Assembly (NCBI GenBank): GCA_013368315.1
Contig: JAACJM010000035.1
Span: 496,001 to 560,000, forward strand
Reading direction: 5' to 3'
DNA: 64,000 nucleotides
Source: Tetrapyrgos nigripes
Lineage: Eukaryota > Basidiomycota > Agaricomycetes > Agaricales > Campanellaceae
In this document: positions 11,681 through 23,324 of the stretch, one piece after another
Numbering within the stretch: the stretch's first letter is position 1
Layout of the letters: each line of letters begins with the position of its first letter
Translations under genes and position numbers: made by a program
The notes under the pieces: generated by a model
What the model was told of the DNA's origin: nothing
The model's input: only the letters and a program-made list of their open reading frames with translations
The model's database searches: none

Positions 11681-11824
11681 AGGAAGCAAAGCAAAGAAGA
11701 AGGAAAACAAAGAGAAACAAGATCTGGATAAGCCAAAGTACTGGAAAGAAGACTAAAAGCAAAAGAATGAAGGAAAACAGGGTTTGGAGACAAAGGCATG
11801 AAGAGATTCATGACAAGATGTATA

Positions 11825-11833
11825 TGATACAAG
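11825..11833. repeat. Left 9-bp target-site duplication (TGATACAAG)
   Basis: Identical to 20258-20266. Nine base pairs is the usual Mutator-like duplication length. Confidence 0.9.
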
Positions 11834-11858
11834 CGGTATGTAGAATTTACCGTGTCGC
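11834..11858 (+). repeat. Left terminal inverted repeat of the MULE
   Basis: Begins CGGTATGT and continues AGAATTTACCGTGTCGC; pairs with 20233-20257. Confidence 0.88.
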
Positions 11859-12331
11859 CCTGGCTTGCCGCTGTGCCGTTATGGCGTGTCGGCGTGTCGT
11901 TTTCATAAATGTATGTACAATCTGAACGTATAGTAATAGTATACTGGAAATTTCAAGTTGTATTAGTAGACAATAGAGGTGTATAAACCATGTATAACGT
12001 ACCAGTGTAGGATATATCTAAGTAATGTAAGATTTATACTCTGAACTTTCGAAAATGTATGACCCGATCCATCGGGCGACACGCAGATCTATCGGGGTGG
12101 CACGGCAGTGATTGGACTGACGTGCCACTGCCGTGTCGCCAGCGTGCCAGCGTAAACTGGACTGTGATGTCATATGTGCGGGCCATCCGCATCAGGTGCG
12201 GGCGAGCAAATGCCCGACACATTTAATATAGCAAGCTCATTGATCGGTTTCTTTTACCCTTTTCACGCACTCTCAGCCTTTTCTTCATAACGCAAATCAG
12301 TTCTCATACAATCTACATACTCGTACTGCCT

Positions 12332-13334
12332 ATGAATATTGGCCGAACACCTTGGATTGGACAGCATGTCTATGTTGTCAAGGGTAGCGAGAAGGGATAC
12401 AGAGGTATCGTTCGTGATGTTCGACCATTTCCAAATTACAGTGGCTTGCAACTCCGTGTCGAGCTTCAGAAATTTGGCATCCAGGTCTGTCCAAGCATCA
12501 ACTTAGATTATGACCATGTACGTCATGTTGAGTAAGTGTGTACTCTATGTGATCTTCATGTAACTTATCTCTCTTCCAGTCATTTTCAGCCACTAGATGA
12601 CATTGATCCGCTACGGCACTATCACAAAGGATATTCACTTCGCCCTGGTTATTGTTGTATGCCTTGTGAAGTTCCTTATTCTCCTGAATGCTGGCCTGCT
12701 CCAATCAATGTTCCACGGAGTACTACACCCATTCCTTCTGACGTCAATGTCGACAGCCTTAATACTGCTGCTGCTCCATGGACTCCTGACCAATATGACT
12801 CTCAGCCTGAAATCACTGTGAGTACTCATTCTTTTATATTTTATGCTATTCTCAAAGAATTTCTACAAGCACTGGATTCTCAATCCACGTCTAAATGGGT
12901 TGACCTTGGAAGTCAGCTTATTGGAGCCAAAAGCAAAGGCCTGGGTTCATGTATCAGATGGTGCAATCTTCAACACTCACCGACCTCGCCTTGGTGTTGT
13001 ACCAGCCAATATCTGTGGACCACTTCAATGGCCTTCTGCTCATACTGAGCAAGGACTTATAGTTATCATTGTTGGTGAACACACAGGTTTGCTTGTTCGA
13101 CGAGTGTACTATTGTGTTGTCGGTGGAGAGTCTCATTTTATTGTTCGTGGTGTTGATTTCACTGGAAGTGACCGGCAGGAGAGAATGACAAATACCCAGC
13201 TGGTGCTTCATCCCAGCTGGTTAATACGTGTCATGGAATCCAAGGCAGATAAGGAGAGGGGAAAGAAAGTATTTGAGGCAATCCGAAAGGAAGCGCGTAG
13301 ACGAAAACCAGTATATTTACAGCAACTTATTTAG
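12332..13334 (+). CDS. KOW-domain protein carried by the MULE
   Basis: Three exons: 12332-12531, 12580-12817 and 12870-13334, with GTAAGT/CCAG and GTGAGT/CAAG introns of 48 and 52 bp; phases are consistent and the product is about 300 residues. An alternative acceptor after 12857 would add NFYK in frame. Near the N terminus WIGQHVYVVKGSEKGYRG is a KOW motif (a small beta-barrel segment found in NusG/Spt5 and ribosomal proteins, used for RNA or protein contacts). The middle has a CCMPCEVP cysteine cluster. The C-terminal part ends with a basic segment (RGKKVFEAIRKEARRRKP). It lies inside the element ends, about 490 bp from the left end, and is convergent with the transposase gene. Similar KOW proteins are, to my knowledge, common in agaric genomes; its role in transposition is unknown. 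Confidence 0.75.
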
Positions 13335-13970
13335 CTAACCCAGTAAATTCCATTTCCTACAAATAGTTAATTTCAACTTATCCAAACCAGTATAAGTACT
13401 ATACTATTTCATTCAATATGTTAATTTAGTTTCAAAGGACATAGGGAAGAAACAGAAAATTGTCTCCTTACAGAAAGTCTTATAAAAGCAGTTGTAGTGA
13501 ACATTCCCTCTCAAAATCAAATTTTCAGAGGAGATGGGAATCCATCCAACAGGTAGAAATTAAATTTGGAGTAAGGGCATGATGGCAAAAGAGACTCCAG
13601 AAGCCAAGAAGATAATGTTCCTATGTTGAACAAAGAAACTGTCCCCTTACATTTGCAATTGCTCAGCATCCAAAAGGTTCAGTGCTATGTGAGGTGGTGT
13701 AAACATAGGGAGAGGACATGGTCTATACAATAAATCACTGTTCAGCCGAGGTGAATAGCTCCTGAGGGTAGAAATCAAGAAATTGTCCTCTTACAGTATT
13801 ATCTTCTGTCATCTCAGAGGAGTCATAATTACTGCTAATACTTGGCTCCACTGACCAACCTATTACTTGACTTTTGACCTCACACTCTCTCAGGAGTACA
13901 ATATCACTTTGTTAGTAGAATACTTTATGACAATATTGTTTTATTTGGAATTTAGAGCTTGATAACAGAA
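13335..13970. repeat. Space between convergent MULE genes, with an ~18-bp motif three times
   Basis: No coding sequence. The motif AGAAA(C/T)TGTC(C/T)(C/T)CTTACA occurs near 13454-13473 (with one extra base), 13633-13650 and 13779-13795. It lies between the two stop codons and may be a leftover duplication or part of a 3' region. Confidence 0.5.
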
Positions 13971-16900
13971 TCAACCATCATTGATTTCTTCCCAATAGTA
14001 TGATCCTTTCCCCAATTTAAATGTCTGGATATTCTCCTTGCTCTGTATCCTCAGGGAATGTGGTTCAGCTTCCAATTTGGCCTGCAGTCTTTTGCTTCTC
14101 CTGGTATCCAGTAGGTTTGATTGTCTGAAAAAGAAATTTGAGGCATTTGGCTTGAAGGTGAACACAAATGGTATCTTACATATTGAAATGTATTCCAGCC
14201 TCTTGTTCCAATGGTGGAACTTTGATAGCATTGTCAAGGAACTGGCTCATTATCTCTGCAGCTACCAGAGGCAGCATTCTGGGATCCAAAATTTCTTGAA
14301 TTTGATCTGGTTGACAGCCACTCACAACCACAAGAAGAATAACTCCAATAACATAGACACCACTGACTGTCAGATCTGGAAGATCAGTGTGATACTTTAA
14401 GAAAATCCTGTCAAGAAGTGAAGTATACACAGAAAATTCAGAGTACTCACATGGACTTCAACCTTCCATTCACGAAAAGCAGGATAAAAATCATGGACAT
14501 TTTGTGATCCATAATTGATCCAAGACTTCATAATCTAGCATGAACTTAATCTACTGTTTGGTCTGAGAGTATGCTGTAAATACTTACTTTAAGAATGTCT
14601 CGATAAGGGCTTTGAGCACCATAATTCTTGAATGCTGTAGTGTATATCTCAATATTGTGTGAAGTGAGATCTGCAGTACCAACAATCCAATGATCATCCA
14701 CAAACATTGGAAGCACAATCCCTTTTGGAGATTTATCAGCCCATAGCTAGATGAATATAATCAGTGATATTTCCAGAAGTCATGTCAAGAAATATTACAC
14801 CACAGCTTTCACCCATTTCATAAAGCATTTTGTGCTGATCCTTTGATGCTGCCAACTCATTCCTTTTGTACCTGTCTATAGCTGGCAAGATGTAGAGTCC
14901 AAGTTGTTGGCCCGCTTTGCGGTAATAAATAGAGAAGTATGCATCTATAATGTGACCATCCACTTGAGTGTTCCTGAGATTCTGGATATCTTGTTCCTCA
15001 AGAAATGTTGACCCAAGTGTCTTATCCTGATATAGACCAAGTCAGTGATTGAATTTATGACCGCAGAATATATCAAGTGACCTGATCTTGCCATAATGTT
15101 TCCATTGTTTGAAAATCATGTCTTACACCAGACAGTTCTTGGAGATCTTTGAGCTGAGAATGCACAGAAACAATTGTCTCAGAACCATGGCTACAAAACA
15201 AAGAATGTTGTACTAACCTTGGTATCTTCAACATCCATTCTATCCTTCACTGCATCCACAACCGATGCGCCTGCTGCAAATCATTGCAATGAGAATATGA
15301 TGTTTCAGTAAGAGATTAAAAACAGCACCTATCTCAAACTCGCGTGCAGTCCTATTATTGCTCCATACTGCTTTCTCAGCTGCTGATAATTCCCGAACAT
15401 TTGCTCTCTCTACAAAGCCCGCTTCTTCTACATTCAAAACCACATTCATCATCTTCTGAGCATCATCAAACTGCCGCTCCTGGAACTTTTGTTGTGCTAG
15501 TGCCCCTCCTTTTAGTATATACACTACTGAGTGTGTGGAATATCCTGCAGGACACTCTGGCTCTGAGCCATACAGCAACCGCTCTGCCCCTGCTTTATTG
15601 TACTGGCTGTAACCCTGCTTGATCATGCTGTCATAAGTGAAGACAGCAGAATTACGAGTTGGCGTTGCAACAAGACTATGGCAAATGAAATGAGTCTGAT
15701 TTGAAAAGATTCGGCTAGCCATCTCATAGACCATCCCATGCAGCTCTCCATCCCATTTTGTCTTGGGATAAATCAACTTTGGATAGTCCCAATTAGGTGG
15801 CGCCTTTCCATGCTCGGCTGCTGATTCAATGATCAACACAACTGGAATGGATATCCAGAATTCCATCTCCAAAGCTCCTGCAGGACAAAAGTAAATGTGC
15901 TCCTCTCCAACGTTTTTGTTCCGCCAGCAGTATCCATATGGGTCTGTCTTCATAGCCTTCTGAAGCTGAGTAAGCTGCTGGATCCAATCTTTGATTTTTT
16001 TATTATAGCGATGATTGTCCTGGACAAACGGCCCACTTGGAATACGTTGAATTTGTGGTTTTTCAATCCTGTAGTGTGTATTGTTTGAAGTTTCACAGCT
16101 CCAGAGAGTCTGTTTCACTGCAGCAAAAAACTGGCTGTAGGAAGATGAAGATCGTGATTGGGCTATCACAGAATTATACCAGCTCTATAATTACTGTCAT
16201 CAGAAACCTTGTGTACATATATAAGCAGTGAGATCATACCCAGGGAGACTGATACTCATGTATGCCATAATCTAGCAAGCTGTTCTCAGATAAATACACT
16301 CGGAAGTTGTCTTGCAGTGTTTCCAATTGTTTTGCATGACCATGATCAGAGCCTTGAAATGCAGAGACTGGCCACTGTCTCTGTGCATGTAGTATGGCAT
16401 GCAGCCGAAAGGCATGGGAAGGGGAATCACTTTGTGACTCAACAGCAGCAAGGGTGGAAAAGTCTTGCCAGGCTTGAGGATGAAGTAGAAAGGCACTAGA
16501 CAGTGCATGAAGACTTGCATCAAGCCAGCAAGAATTCTGATTCCAAGGAAAAGATGGAAGTTCCTTGACCTGCTTGATGTCAACAGTGTGACCAAGGAAG
16601 GCTGGCAATGGTTGAGACTTGGAGGGGGAAGTGACAAGGCTGATTTGGCTAGCAGGAAATTGGGTGTGTTTTGAAGAAGTCTGTCTAGTCTTCTTAGAAG
16701 GAGTGGCAGGATCCATTTCAGATGGATCTGCAAAGGCAGTTTTGCGCTTTCTAGTTCCAGCTCGCAGATCTGCTTGAGTGTCTGGCCCTCTGCCCTCCTT
16801 CATGGTGGTTCGGTTTCGCTTGAACGGGGAAGAGACAGGATGTGTGGGTTTGGACTGAGTTGGAACAGGAAGATAGGATGTAATGAGCTGTTGTTTTTGA

Positions 16901-19576
16901 TGTTTAGATGTACCATATCGGATTGGCATACCATCTGCAGTAATGGTAAATATCCTGAAAAAGTCCAGAAGATAGAAATACATACATGAAGCTACATCAT
17001 GCAAATTGTGGTGATACTTTTCCACCTGAACTAGTCCTTCAAAACCTGCAACTAAATCATTGCTTTTCCCCGCAATTTGGTAGATGATGGGATGCAGTGC
17101 CTCTTCACCATTTGTCGTACTTGGAAGTCTAGCAGCAAGATTTAGATCCATTGTTCTGCATGCAGGAAATATCATCCTGGCATGCTCTGGGGCTTGCCAC
17201 CAATCAAGCCAAGGTGTTACTTTGGGCCATCTCTGACGAATTGTTGCAATTGTGGTCTTGTACTGGTCTTCATCGTTGGTTGTTCGGAGCATTTGGCATA
17301 GTTCTTTGAAGGTGGCCTTGGTATCAGATGATACAACCTCTCCAATACGTGCGACACGAGTGACTGATTTATCATAATGATACTCGCAACCTTTTAACAA
17401 GGTTTGTGCAGCCTGCCGAAGCTCTTCAATAGACCGCCGTCCATTTTCAACCTGGAATAGGAAATCGCAAAATGCAATCACAAATCCCTGGTGCTGAGCA
17501 TCACTAAAGTCCACGACCTGTGTTGGACTTCAGCTATCATACTATATTAAAATAGTGGATATCACTTACCATAGCAAACATTACATCTGTAATCTCTATG
17601 TTCTTTGCTAATGCCCCCTCAGCAATACTCTGGAACACAGCAATGAAATGATATTTATAGTGCTCTGTTGTAGCACCATCTGCAAAGCTGAACATTCCAG
17701 GAACCCAAAGATTGGCAACAGGGGAAAATGCGGAAGTGATGATCAGGATTGCATTTGGAGCAGACCAGAATTTATGTGTGCCATCAGTGAGAAGCCCCTC
17801 CAATGGTGCCAGACGAAGTGTGAGTGCATCTTTTGGCAGGAGCTGGTCTCGCTGCCAGTCTGTGTTGAAGGAAATGACAGTAATTGGTTCAAAACCAACA
17901 GTGCAGACATGCATATGAACATATCCTTCGTAGTGTTGCTTCCAGGCCTGGAACTGGGCAAGGAAAGTATGACCGTTTTCCAATTTCAAAGCACCTCATA
18001 TTTCACGCAAGCGGTATCTCCAAGATGCAGGGTTGTTTGCTGCATGAGCAATAGAAGCGGCTCCAGGCTTATATCCAGTTGCAGTCTTTTGGTCAACGAG
18101 AAGCTCCAGAGGTTTTTTGGTGGCATTGTTTTCAACAAGCTCTCCGATATCAGCTTCCTCTTTGGCAGTCAGATGTAGAACTCGGGAATGACAGCTATGT
18201 GTATGGGGCAGCCCATTGATATATCTGTATCTTTGGGTGCTCCTTTCACCATCCACTCGTCCCCAGGTGATGATATATGCAATGGAAGGGCACTTCACAT
18301 GGGAAAGAGAGGCACCACATGAGCACTGGCAGTTTGTAAGCTGCCATGAGATATCCTTGTGTGTCTGTGGCCGTGTGATAACCTTGCAAGATTCTTGAGT
18401 GCACTGAAACACCCCCAAGCATCTGCGCACACTCTCCCATCCACCTCCAACAGTATCAGCATCATAAGAACCTTTGCGGTTGCTTCCACCACTATTTGAA
18501 CAGGCCCAATGCACCATGAGTTTCTTGGTGGCTTCATATTGTGCATGAGTACAGTCAAGGGCAAAGACACCATTGGGCCAGCCGTTCCATTCCATGTGAT
18601 CCAGAGAAGTGAACATAGCATCAGCATCTCGGTTTTGTCGACATTCACGAACAGGTTGTGGATGCAAAGGAACGAATGCAGTCAATTTTGCTGGGTTGGT
18701 GAGGTCAATTGGTGCCCATGTGAATGTTGGTCCTGATTTAGTAGCGATTGGGTTGTGCTGGACAACAGGTGGTATGTTTTGTTTGGGTGGCTGACCAACC
18801 ATATCTCCTAAAATTTTTAGCATTCAAGTCTTTCCTGTCAAGGAGAAAATGACTACATACTATGTGGTGGGACTGTTTTTGGGGGCTCTCGTGATGCAGG
18901 ATTGGTATTGGAACCTTGCACATTTACACTGTCTATATAACATATAATATGTGCAATGATCAGTGACTATTCAAATGGAAATTACTCTAGATTGAGACAT
19001 ACGAGGCTCTGGAGGATTGATAATAGGCTTTTGTGAAATGATATTGGATGAATTTGGTGGATTAATAACTGGATTTTGAGAACTGGTGTGGATTGTGCTT
19101 GGGTTGACAATGGGATTTTGAGTTGAGGTAAAAAGTCCTGATTTTACAACATGAGTGTATGATAACTTGATTATTTTGTACAGAAAATACATACCTCGAG
19201 GATACAGTTGAAGCTGTACAACATCAGTATGCATGGCCTCTAAGGACAGCTTGATGGGCTGGGAATCTTGACTTGATTGTTGCAATGCATTGGCACTGAC
19301 ACTAGTAGGAACTAGTTCAAAAGCCACAAGTTTCCCTGATTATCCATAGTTATTTTTGTAGGCCAAAAGTTTTGATGTTTACAAACCATTTTGGTACATT
19401 GGTATCTTGTGCATTTGAGGGTGAAGAATATCATTATTAGCTAGAATTATTTAAGTAAGTCAATATATGAGTATAAATGTAATGTCATAGTTCTCACAAG
19501 AGTGTGTAGTATTACTGCTGTCACTGGTGAAATGTGTAGGCAGAGAAGATGACCCTGAGCGAGCTTCTATAACCAT
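13971..19576 (-). CDS. MULE transposase fused to USPL1/C19-like and Ulp1-like domains (one in-frame TGA)
   Basis: My model has 15 exons with consistent phases: 19576-19498, 19440-19387, 19335-19195, 19137-19003, 18932-18861, 18807-17570, 17517-16240, 16184-15329, 15273-15218, 15153-15082, 15026-14799, 14746-14588, 14534-14451, 14394-14180, 14124-13971. That is about 1,606 codons. Order: Ser/Pro-rich N terminus; GCM1/WRKY-type zinc finger (about 290-366: FQCTQESC, CQCSCGASL, WGRVDG, GLPHTHSC); MULE core with TDGTHKFW (D about 502), VVDFSDAQ (D about 576) and GCEYH (about 617-620); linker with RKRK and PSKKTR nuclear-signal-like runs; C19/USPL1-like protease (Cys box NQNSCWLDASLHAL, C about 903; His box THFICHS...FTYDS, H about 1164); Ulp1-like C-terminal domain (VDGHIIDAYFS, FVDDHWIVG with H about 1422). 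Codon 431 (17998-17996) is TGA between zinc finger and DDE core. In the Ulp1-like domain the expected Cys-Gly reads Ser-Gly (about 1495). Confidence 0.8.
17996..17998 (-). other. In-frame TGA in the MULE transposase gene
   Basis: The frame reads ...YRLREI-stop-GALKLENG and stays open and transposase-like on both sides. No GT/AG pair removes it without losing conserved sequence. A CGA to TGA change is the simplest explanation. Confidence 0.8.
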
Positions 19577-20232
19577 GTTTGAATCTATTGGCGCACAGAG
19601 TCAAAAATTTTAACACATCTACATACCATTTTGTATACTCGCTCTCGGATCCCAGTCAGTCGCATTTAATATACGGCTCAGGTCCATATTGCGCACACAG
19701 AACCTGTAGACATTTGAATATACATAGATGTGTAAAGCTAAAGGTAACGCTAACTAGGACCTGCACAGTAGATTTTTGCAAAAGCGGCACAGACTTTGTC
19801 TTTTTCGGGGGGGCGAGTGAAAGCAGCACAACTACGTTTAAAAGCCTATTATATACTGTGGCTGAATGCCATCAATTTGGACGCTTAACGTAGCCCCGAA
19901 TACGTTGCGCAGCGCAGAGAGAAACTGAAAATCAAAATCAAAATAACATAGGTTACTCCCGAGCATCGGGGGGTACAACGTCCGCATATTGATTGGGCAA
20001 ATTGAAATAATATTAGTACTTAAGGTCTAGATACTTTCTACTACACTTAGAATACAACTTACCTATCCAGCCGCTATACGAAAACCACAAGGAGTTGCGA
20101 TCGACGGCTCAAACAAGCTCAACGTGGCTCGAGACCGAAGATCGGCGGCGTGCCTGAGCTGGGGCTCGGCTAAATCTGATGACACGTCGGTGGCACGCTG
20201 ACACGGCACTGGCACGGCGGTGGCACGCTGGT

Positions 20233-20257
20233 GCGACACGGTAAATTCTCGCCCCCG
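20233..20257 (-). repeat. Right terminal inverted repeat of the MULE
   Basis: Reverse complement begins CGGGGGCG and continues AGAATTTACCGTGTCGC. The adjacent 20184-20232 is a run of short GGCACG(G/C)(C/T) repeats. Confidence 0.88.
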
Positions 20258-20266
20258 TGATACAAG
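20258..20266. repeat. Right 9-bp target-site duplication (TGATACAAG)
   Basis: Matches 11825-11833 exactly. Confidence 0.9.
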
Positions 20267-21443
20267 TAATCTCAAGTATCCAGATTGACAATATATACAG
20301 TACTACACTTCGTGTGTATATATGTAGTCTGGTGTTATCTAATACGAGCAACCCGTGCCAGTTATTAGGTAAGTAAGAAATATTCTCACATATGGTTTGC
20401 CTGCCTTTCTTCTGCAAAAAAGGTCAAAATTTACTGATTTTTATATTTCATTCTAAGTAGCTTCTCTCACTCTGCATACCAAAAATCCCGGGAAAAAACA
20501 AAGCAGAACTTGCGGAAAGACTTGAAGTCCATTTCTGCGAGTACACAGCCACTTCTGTGTCAAGCATCAAGCTTCAGGCTGCAGATCTCTCTGCTTGATA
20601 TATACATCTTCCACTCCATATTTTTCTCTATAACTTTCTACACACTGTCCTACATAGTATCTAAGTGCATAAAAGAAATAACGAAGCAATTTGCTTTTGA
20701 AATCCTCTTGCCCTTGTGATGCTGCTCTTACTTATGTAATAAGGCACTGGCACGGCTCATGTTATGAGATTACCATAAGACTATGATACAAGTAGTACTG
20801 TACAGCAGTCAGGAGATTGCCACAGTACCTGCCAAAACTTTCCAGAACACATAGCTGAATTAAAAAGAAGAATAAACATCATGGTGCTCTGTTATTTCTT
20901 TGGAGAATAGGGGCATGGGAAACTGACAGGAGCAGTGAGAATGGTAAGGTTCGCTACAGAACGAGTTGTTAAAGGTTCATTGAAGCCGCTTAGCCTACCT
21001 CAGGGCCTCCTCCATTACCATCAGAAAGCCTCACAAAGCAGGTGGGGAGGGGAAGAACAGCAGTTGGCCAAGACCGAGGTGTCGGATCTGCAGCAAATGA
21101 GTTAGGATTTTAACCTGTCCAAATTTCCCACCGACACTACTCCTCCTCCTCCTCCTCCTCCTCCTCCTCAGGACCTATTTATATCACTGGCAGTTTTCTC
21201 AGACATACTGAGCTCGAGCTTCATTTTCTTTTGTATCCATGGCAGTGTATCTTCAGACATGATTTGACAACAATTAGCCTTGAGCACTCATGAGGTCTGA
21301 GGCCTTCACTTGTACATGTCTCACTGGGACATGGCCAATGGCAATTGATGTCATCTCCACTTCGTTTCATCTAATTGCTTACACCTTCGCTCTGCTCAAG
21401 TAGAGGGGAGATTGTTTATGTATAGCCAAACGCGGTGACCCCA
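20267..21443. other. No gene seen; CTC microsatellite
   Basis: No convincing frame. A (CTC)n tract of about 10 units lies at 21139-21168. Confidence 0.5.
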
Positions 21444-21451
21444 AATGGAGC

Positions 21452-23324
21452 CAGTGTTGTCTTTAAGGCCATAATTAAGGCCACCCAACGAAGTTACATC
21501 TTAAATTGTTAATAATAGTTTTTAATTATGGGCATTTTAAGCCCAAATTAAGCCACCTGTACTAAACAATCTGGTCCTCTAGAACACTCCAAATCCAGCA
21601 TCATTTAGTAGGCTTCCTGCTGTGGAAGCTACACATACAACTTTTCTACAGTATATGCTGCTCTTTGTCCCAAGAGTCTGTGTCTGACTGCAGCAATGAC
21701 TTTGAATGGTCTTCTTGCCTGCAGAAAAAAATGAAATGGTGATCCTTGATATTATGAGCAAATGTAGATAAGTAAACAGATTTTGAATAGTCTTGAGCAT
21801 ATCATTGTCTCCAGAAGAAAAAGAAAGCGGTATGTACAATTTACTGTGTCACCCCAGCGTGCCGGTGTGCCAGTGTCAGTGTGTCGCCGTACCATCAGTA
21901 AAAATTCTAAGTCATTTTCAAAGTCATTCCATGACTATTTTGAGTTATAAAGACCTAAACACAACCATCTAAAGTAAGCACCTATCAAAATGTGAGTTAC
22001 AGCTTGATTTTGAGCAAGAACCAGCAATGTCTGAATATCCAGACAGAGTAAACATAAGTATCTGCAAAGGAGATTCAACTAGAATATCAAGGGTACTCAT
22101 CCAGAAGCCTCAGTCAAAACCCATTTTGACTCTAAATGTCACGAATCGTTGCTCTATTCACCTCCCTATTCATTTCTTAACTCCACGGACTACTATTCAT
22201 TTCTCTCATATTCCTATCATCATCTTCCCTGTCTATGGTTACCATCACTAGATCTGACATGTACATCATTTATCTCCTCCGACTCCTATCTCCATGGACA
22301 TTCTCACTTATTCACTTATTCTCAATTCACTTCTTTTACATATATACCAAAGGACTTGTAGTTAGTTCTTTAGTCTGTTCACTTCGTCTCCACTCCGCTC
22401 TCAGTACAGTGCAGTGTTGAGCATAGTCAGCTACTCGACCTTTCTCGTCTCTATTATTTCTCTATATCTCTCTCACTCTCTCGTCTCATTGTAACCTGTC
22501 AATCTATCTTGTTCGTTGTGTGACCTGGGTGGTTATTTGCTAAGTGACAACGTTCTTGACACTAAATGACTGAAGCTTTGAAGAGCTTTGACTTGCTTGA
22601 TGGGCAAGTCAGTTGAGGACTGGCACACAGATCTATCGGGGAGGCATGCCAATCATATGTAGCAGTGTGGCGCCTGGCGTGCTAGCGACATGTTGCCCAA
22701 CATGCCGCCAAGCCAAAGTACATAAGACATTTCTCAACCTTTTCCAACTTATTATGAGCTCTGTTGATGTGGTGGTAGACCCAAACTCATTACATCCATA
22801 CAAATAATTCATTCCAAGATAATTCCCTCACAAAAAGCACTGAGTGGGAAGCTACAAGCAGCAAACTTGAGGAAAACCTACCCCACAAACCAAATGGAGC
22901 ATCAGCTCTGCACGGAAACAAGTTCATTTTCATACATATGTACATATGTGCATTTGAAGCCTTATAGTGTAGCAGAAACATGCTATATATTCTGAGATAA
23001 CACCAGCATGACATTAACACTCAAACATACCAGAATTCCCTGCCCAAAAGAGTGAATCGAAAACGACATCGAAAGTGGATGGATAGCCGAGATACAGGAA
23101 CACTCCTAAAGTCCGTCGGCAAATCATTTGAATGACACGGCGACCCGCCACTGGCACGCCAGACCGACACGGTAAATTCTCACCACCGAAAAGAAAGCAG
23201 TGGCTTTGATAATGCTAAGGTCTTAATTAAGGCTTAAATTGTTTTTCTTCTGAAGTTAGGTCTTAAATTAAAAGGTTTTTAAGGCCTTAACGTTAATAAC
23301 TGTTAAGGCTTAAGGACAACCCTG
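21452..23324. mobile_element. Short hAT-like element interrupted by a MULE derivative
   Basis: The left end is CAGTGTTGTCTTTAAGGCC; the right end, reverse-complemented, is CAGGGTTGTCCTTAAGCC. Both are flanked by the 8-bp duplication AATGGAGC (21444-21451 and 23325-23332). CAG-type ends and an 8-bp duplication are hAT hallmarks. Subterminal regions are rich in TTAAGGC-type words. Without the nested insertion the element would be about 503 bp and has no coding capacity. Confidence 0.8.
21828..23188. mobile_element. Non-autonomous MULE (1.36 kb), relative of the 8.4-kb element
   Basis: The left end CGGTATGTACAATTTACTGT and the reverse-complemented right end CGGTGGTGAGAATTTACCGT match each other and the ends of the 11834-20257 element. 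The flanks are the 9-bp duplication AAAAGAAAG (21819-21827 and 23189-23197). An internal block near 22626-22650 (CAGATCTATCGGGGAGGCA) closely matches the autonomous element at 12083-12106. No transposase sequence is present, so movement would depend on a related autonomous copy. It sits inside the hAT-like element and is therefore the younger insertion. Confidence 0.85.

Larger units (their letters stand above)
11834..20257. mobile_element. Complete 8.4-kb Mutator-like element (MULE) with two genes
   Basis: The left end (11834-11858) and the reverse complement of the right end (20257-20233) agree at 20 of 25 positions, including 17 uninterrupted bases AGAATTTACCGTGTCGC. The ends are flanked by the 9-bp duplication TGATACAAG. 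Subterminal regions (11855-12165 and 20170-20245) are GC-rich and full of short motifs such as GGCACGCTGG and ATCTATCGGG. Inside are a KOW-domain gene on the plus strand (12332-13334) and a convergent 15-exon gene on the minus strand (13971-19576). The latter encodes a GCM1-type zinc finger, a MULE transposase and two peptidase-like domains. The transposase gene has one in-frame TGA, so this copy may be recently inactivated. A non-autonomous relative lies at 21828-23188. Confidence 0.88.
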
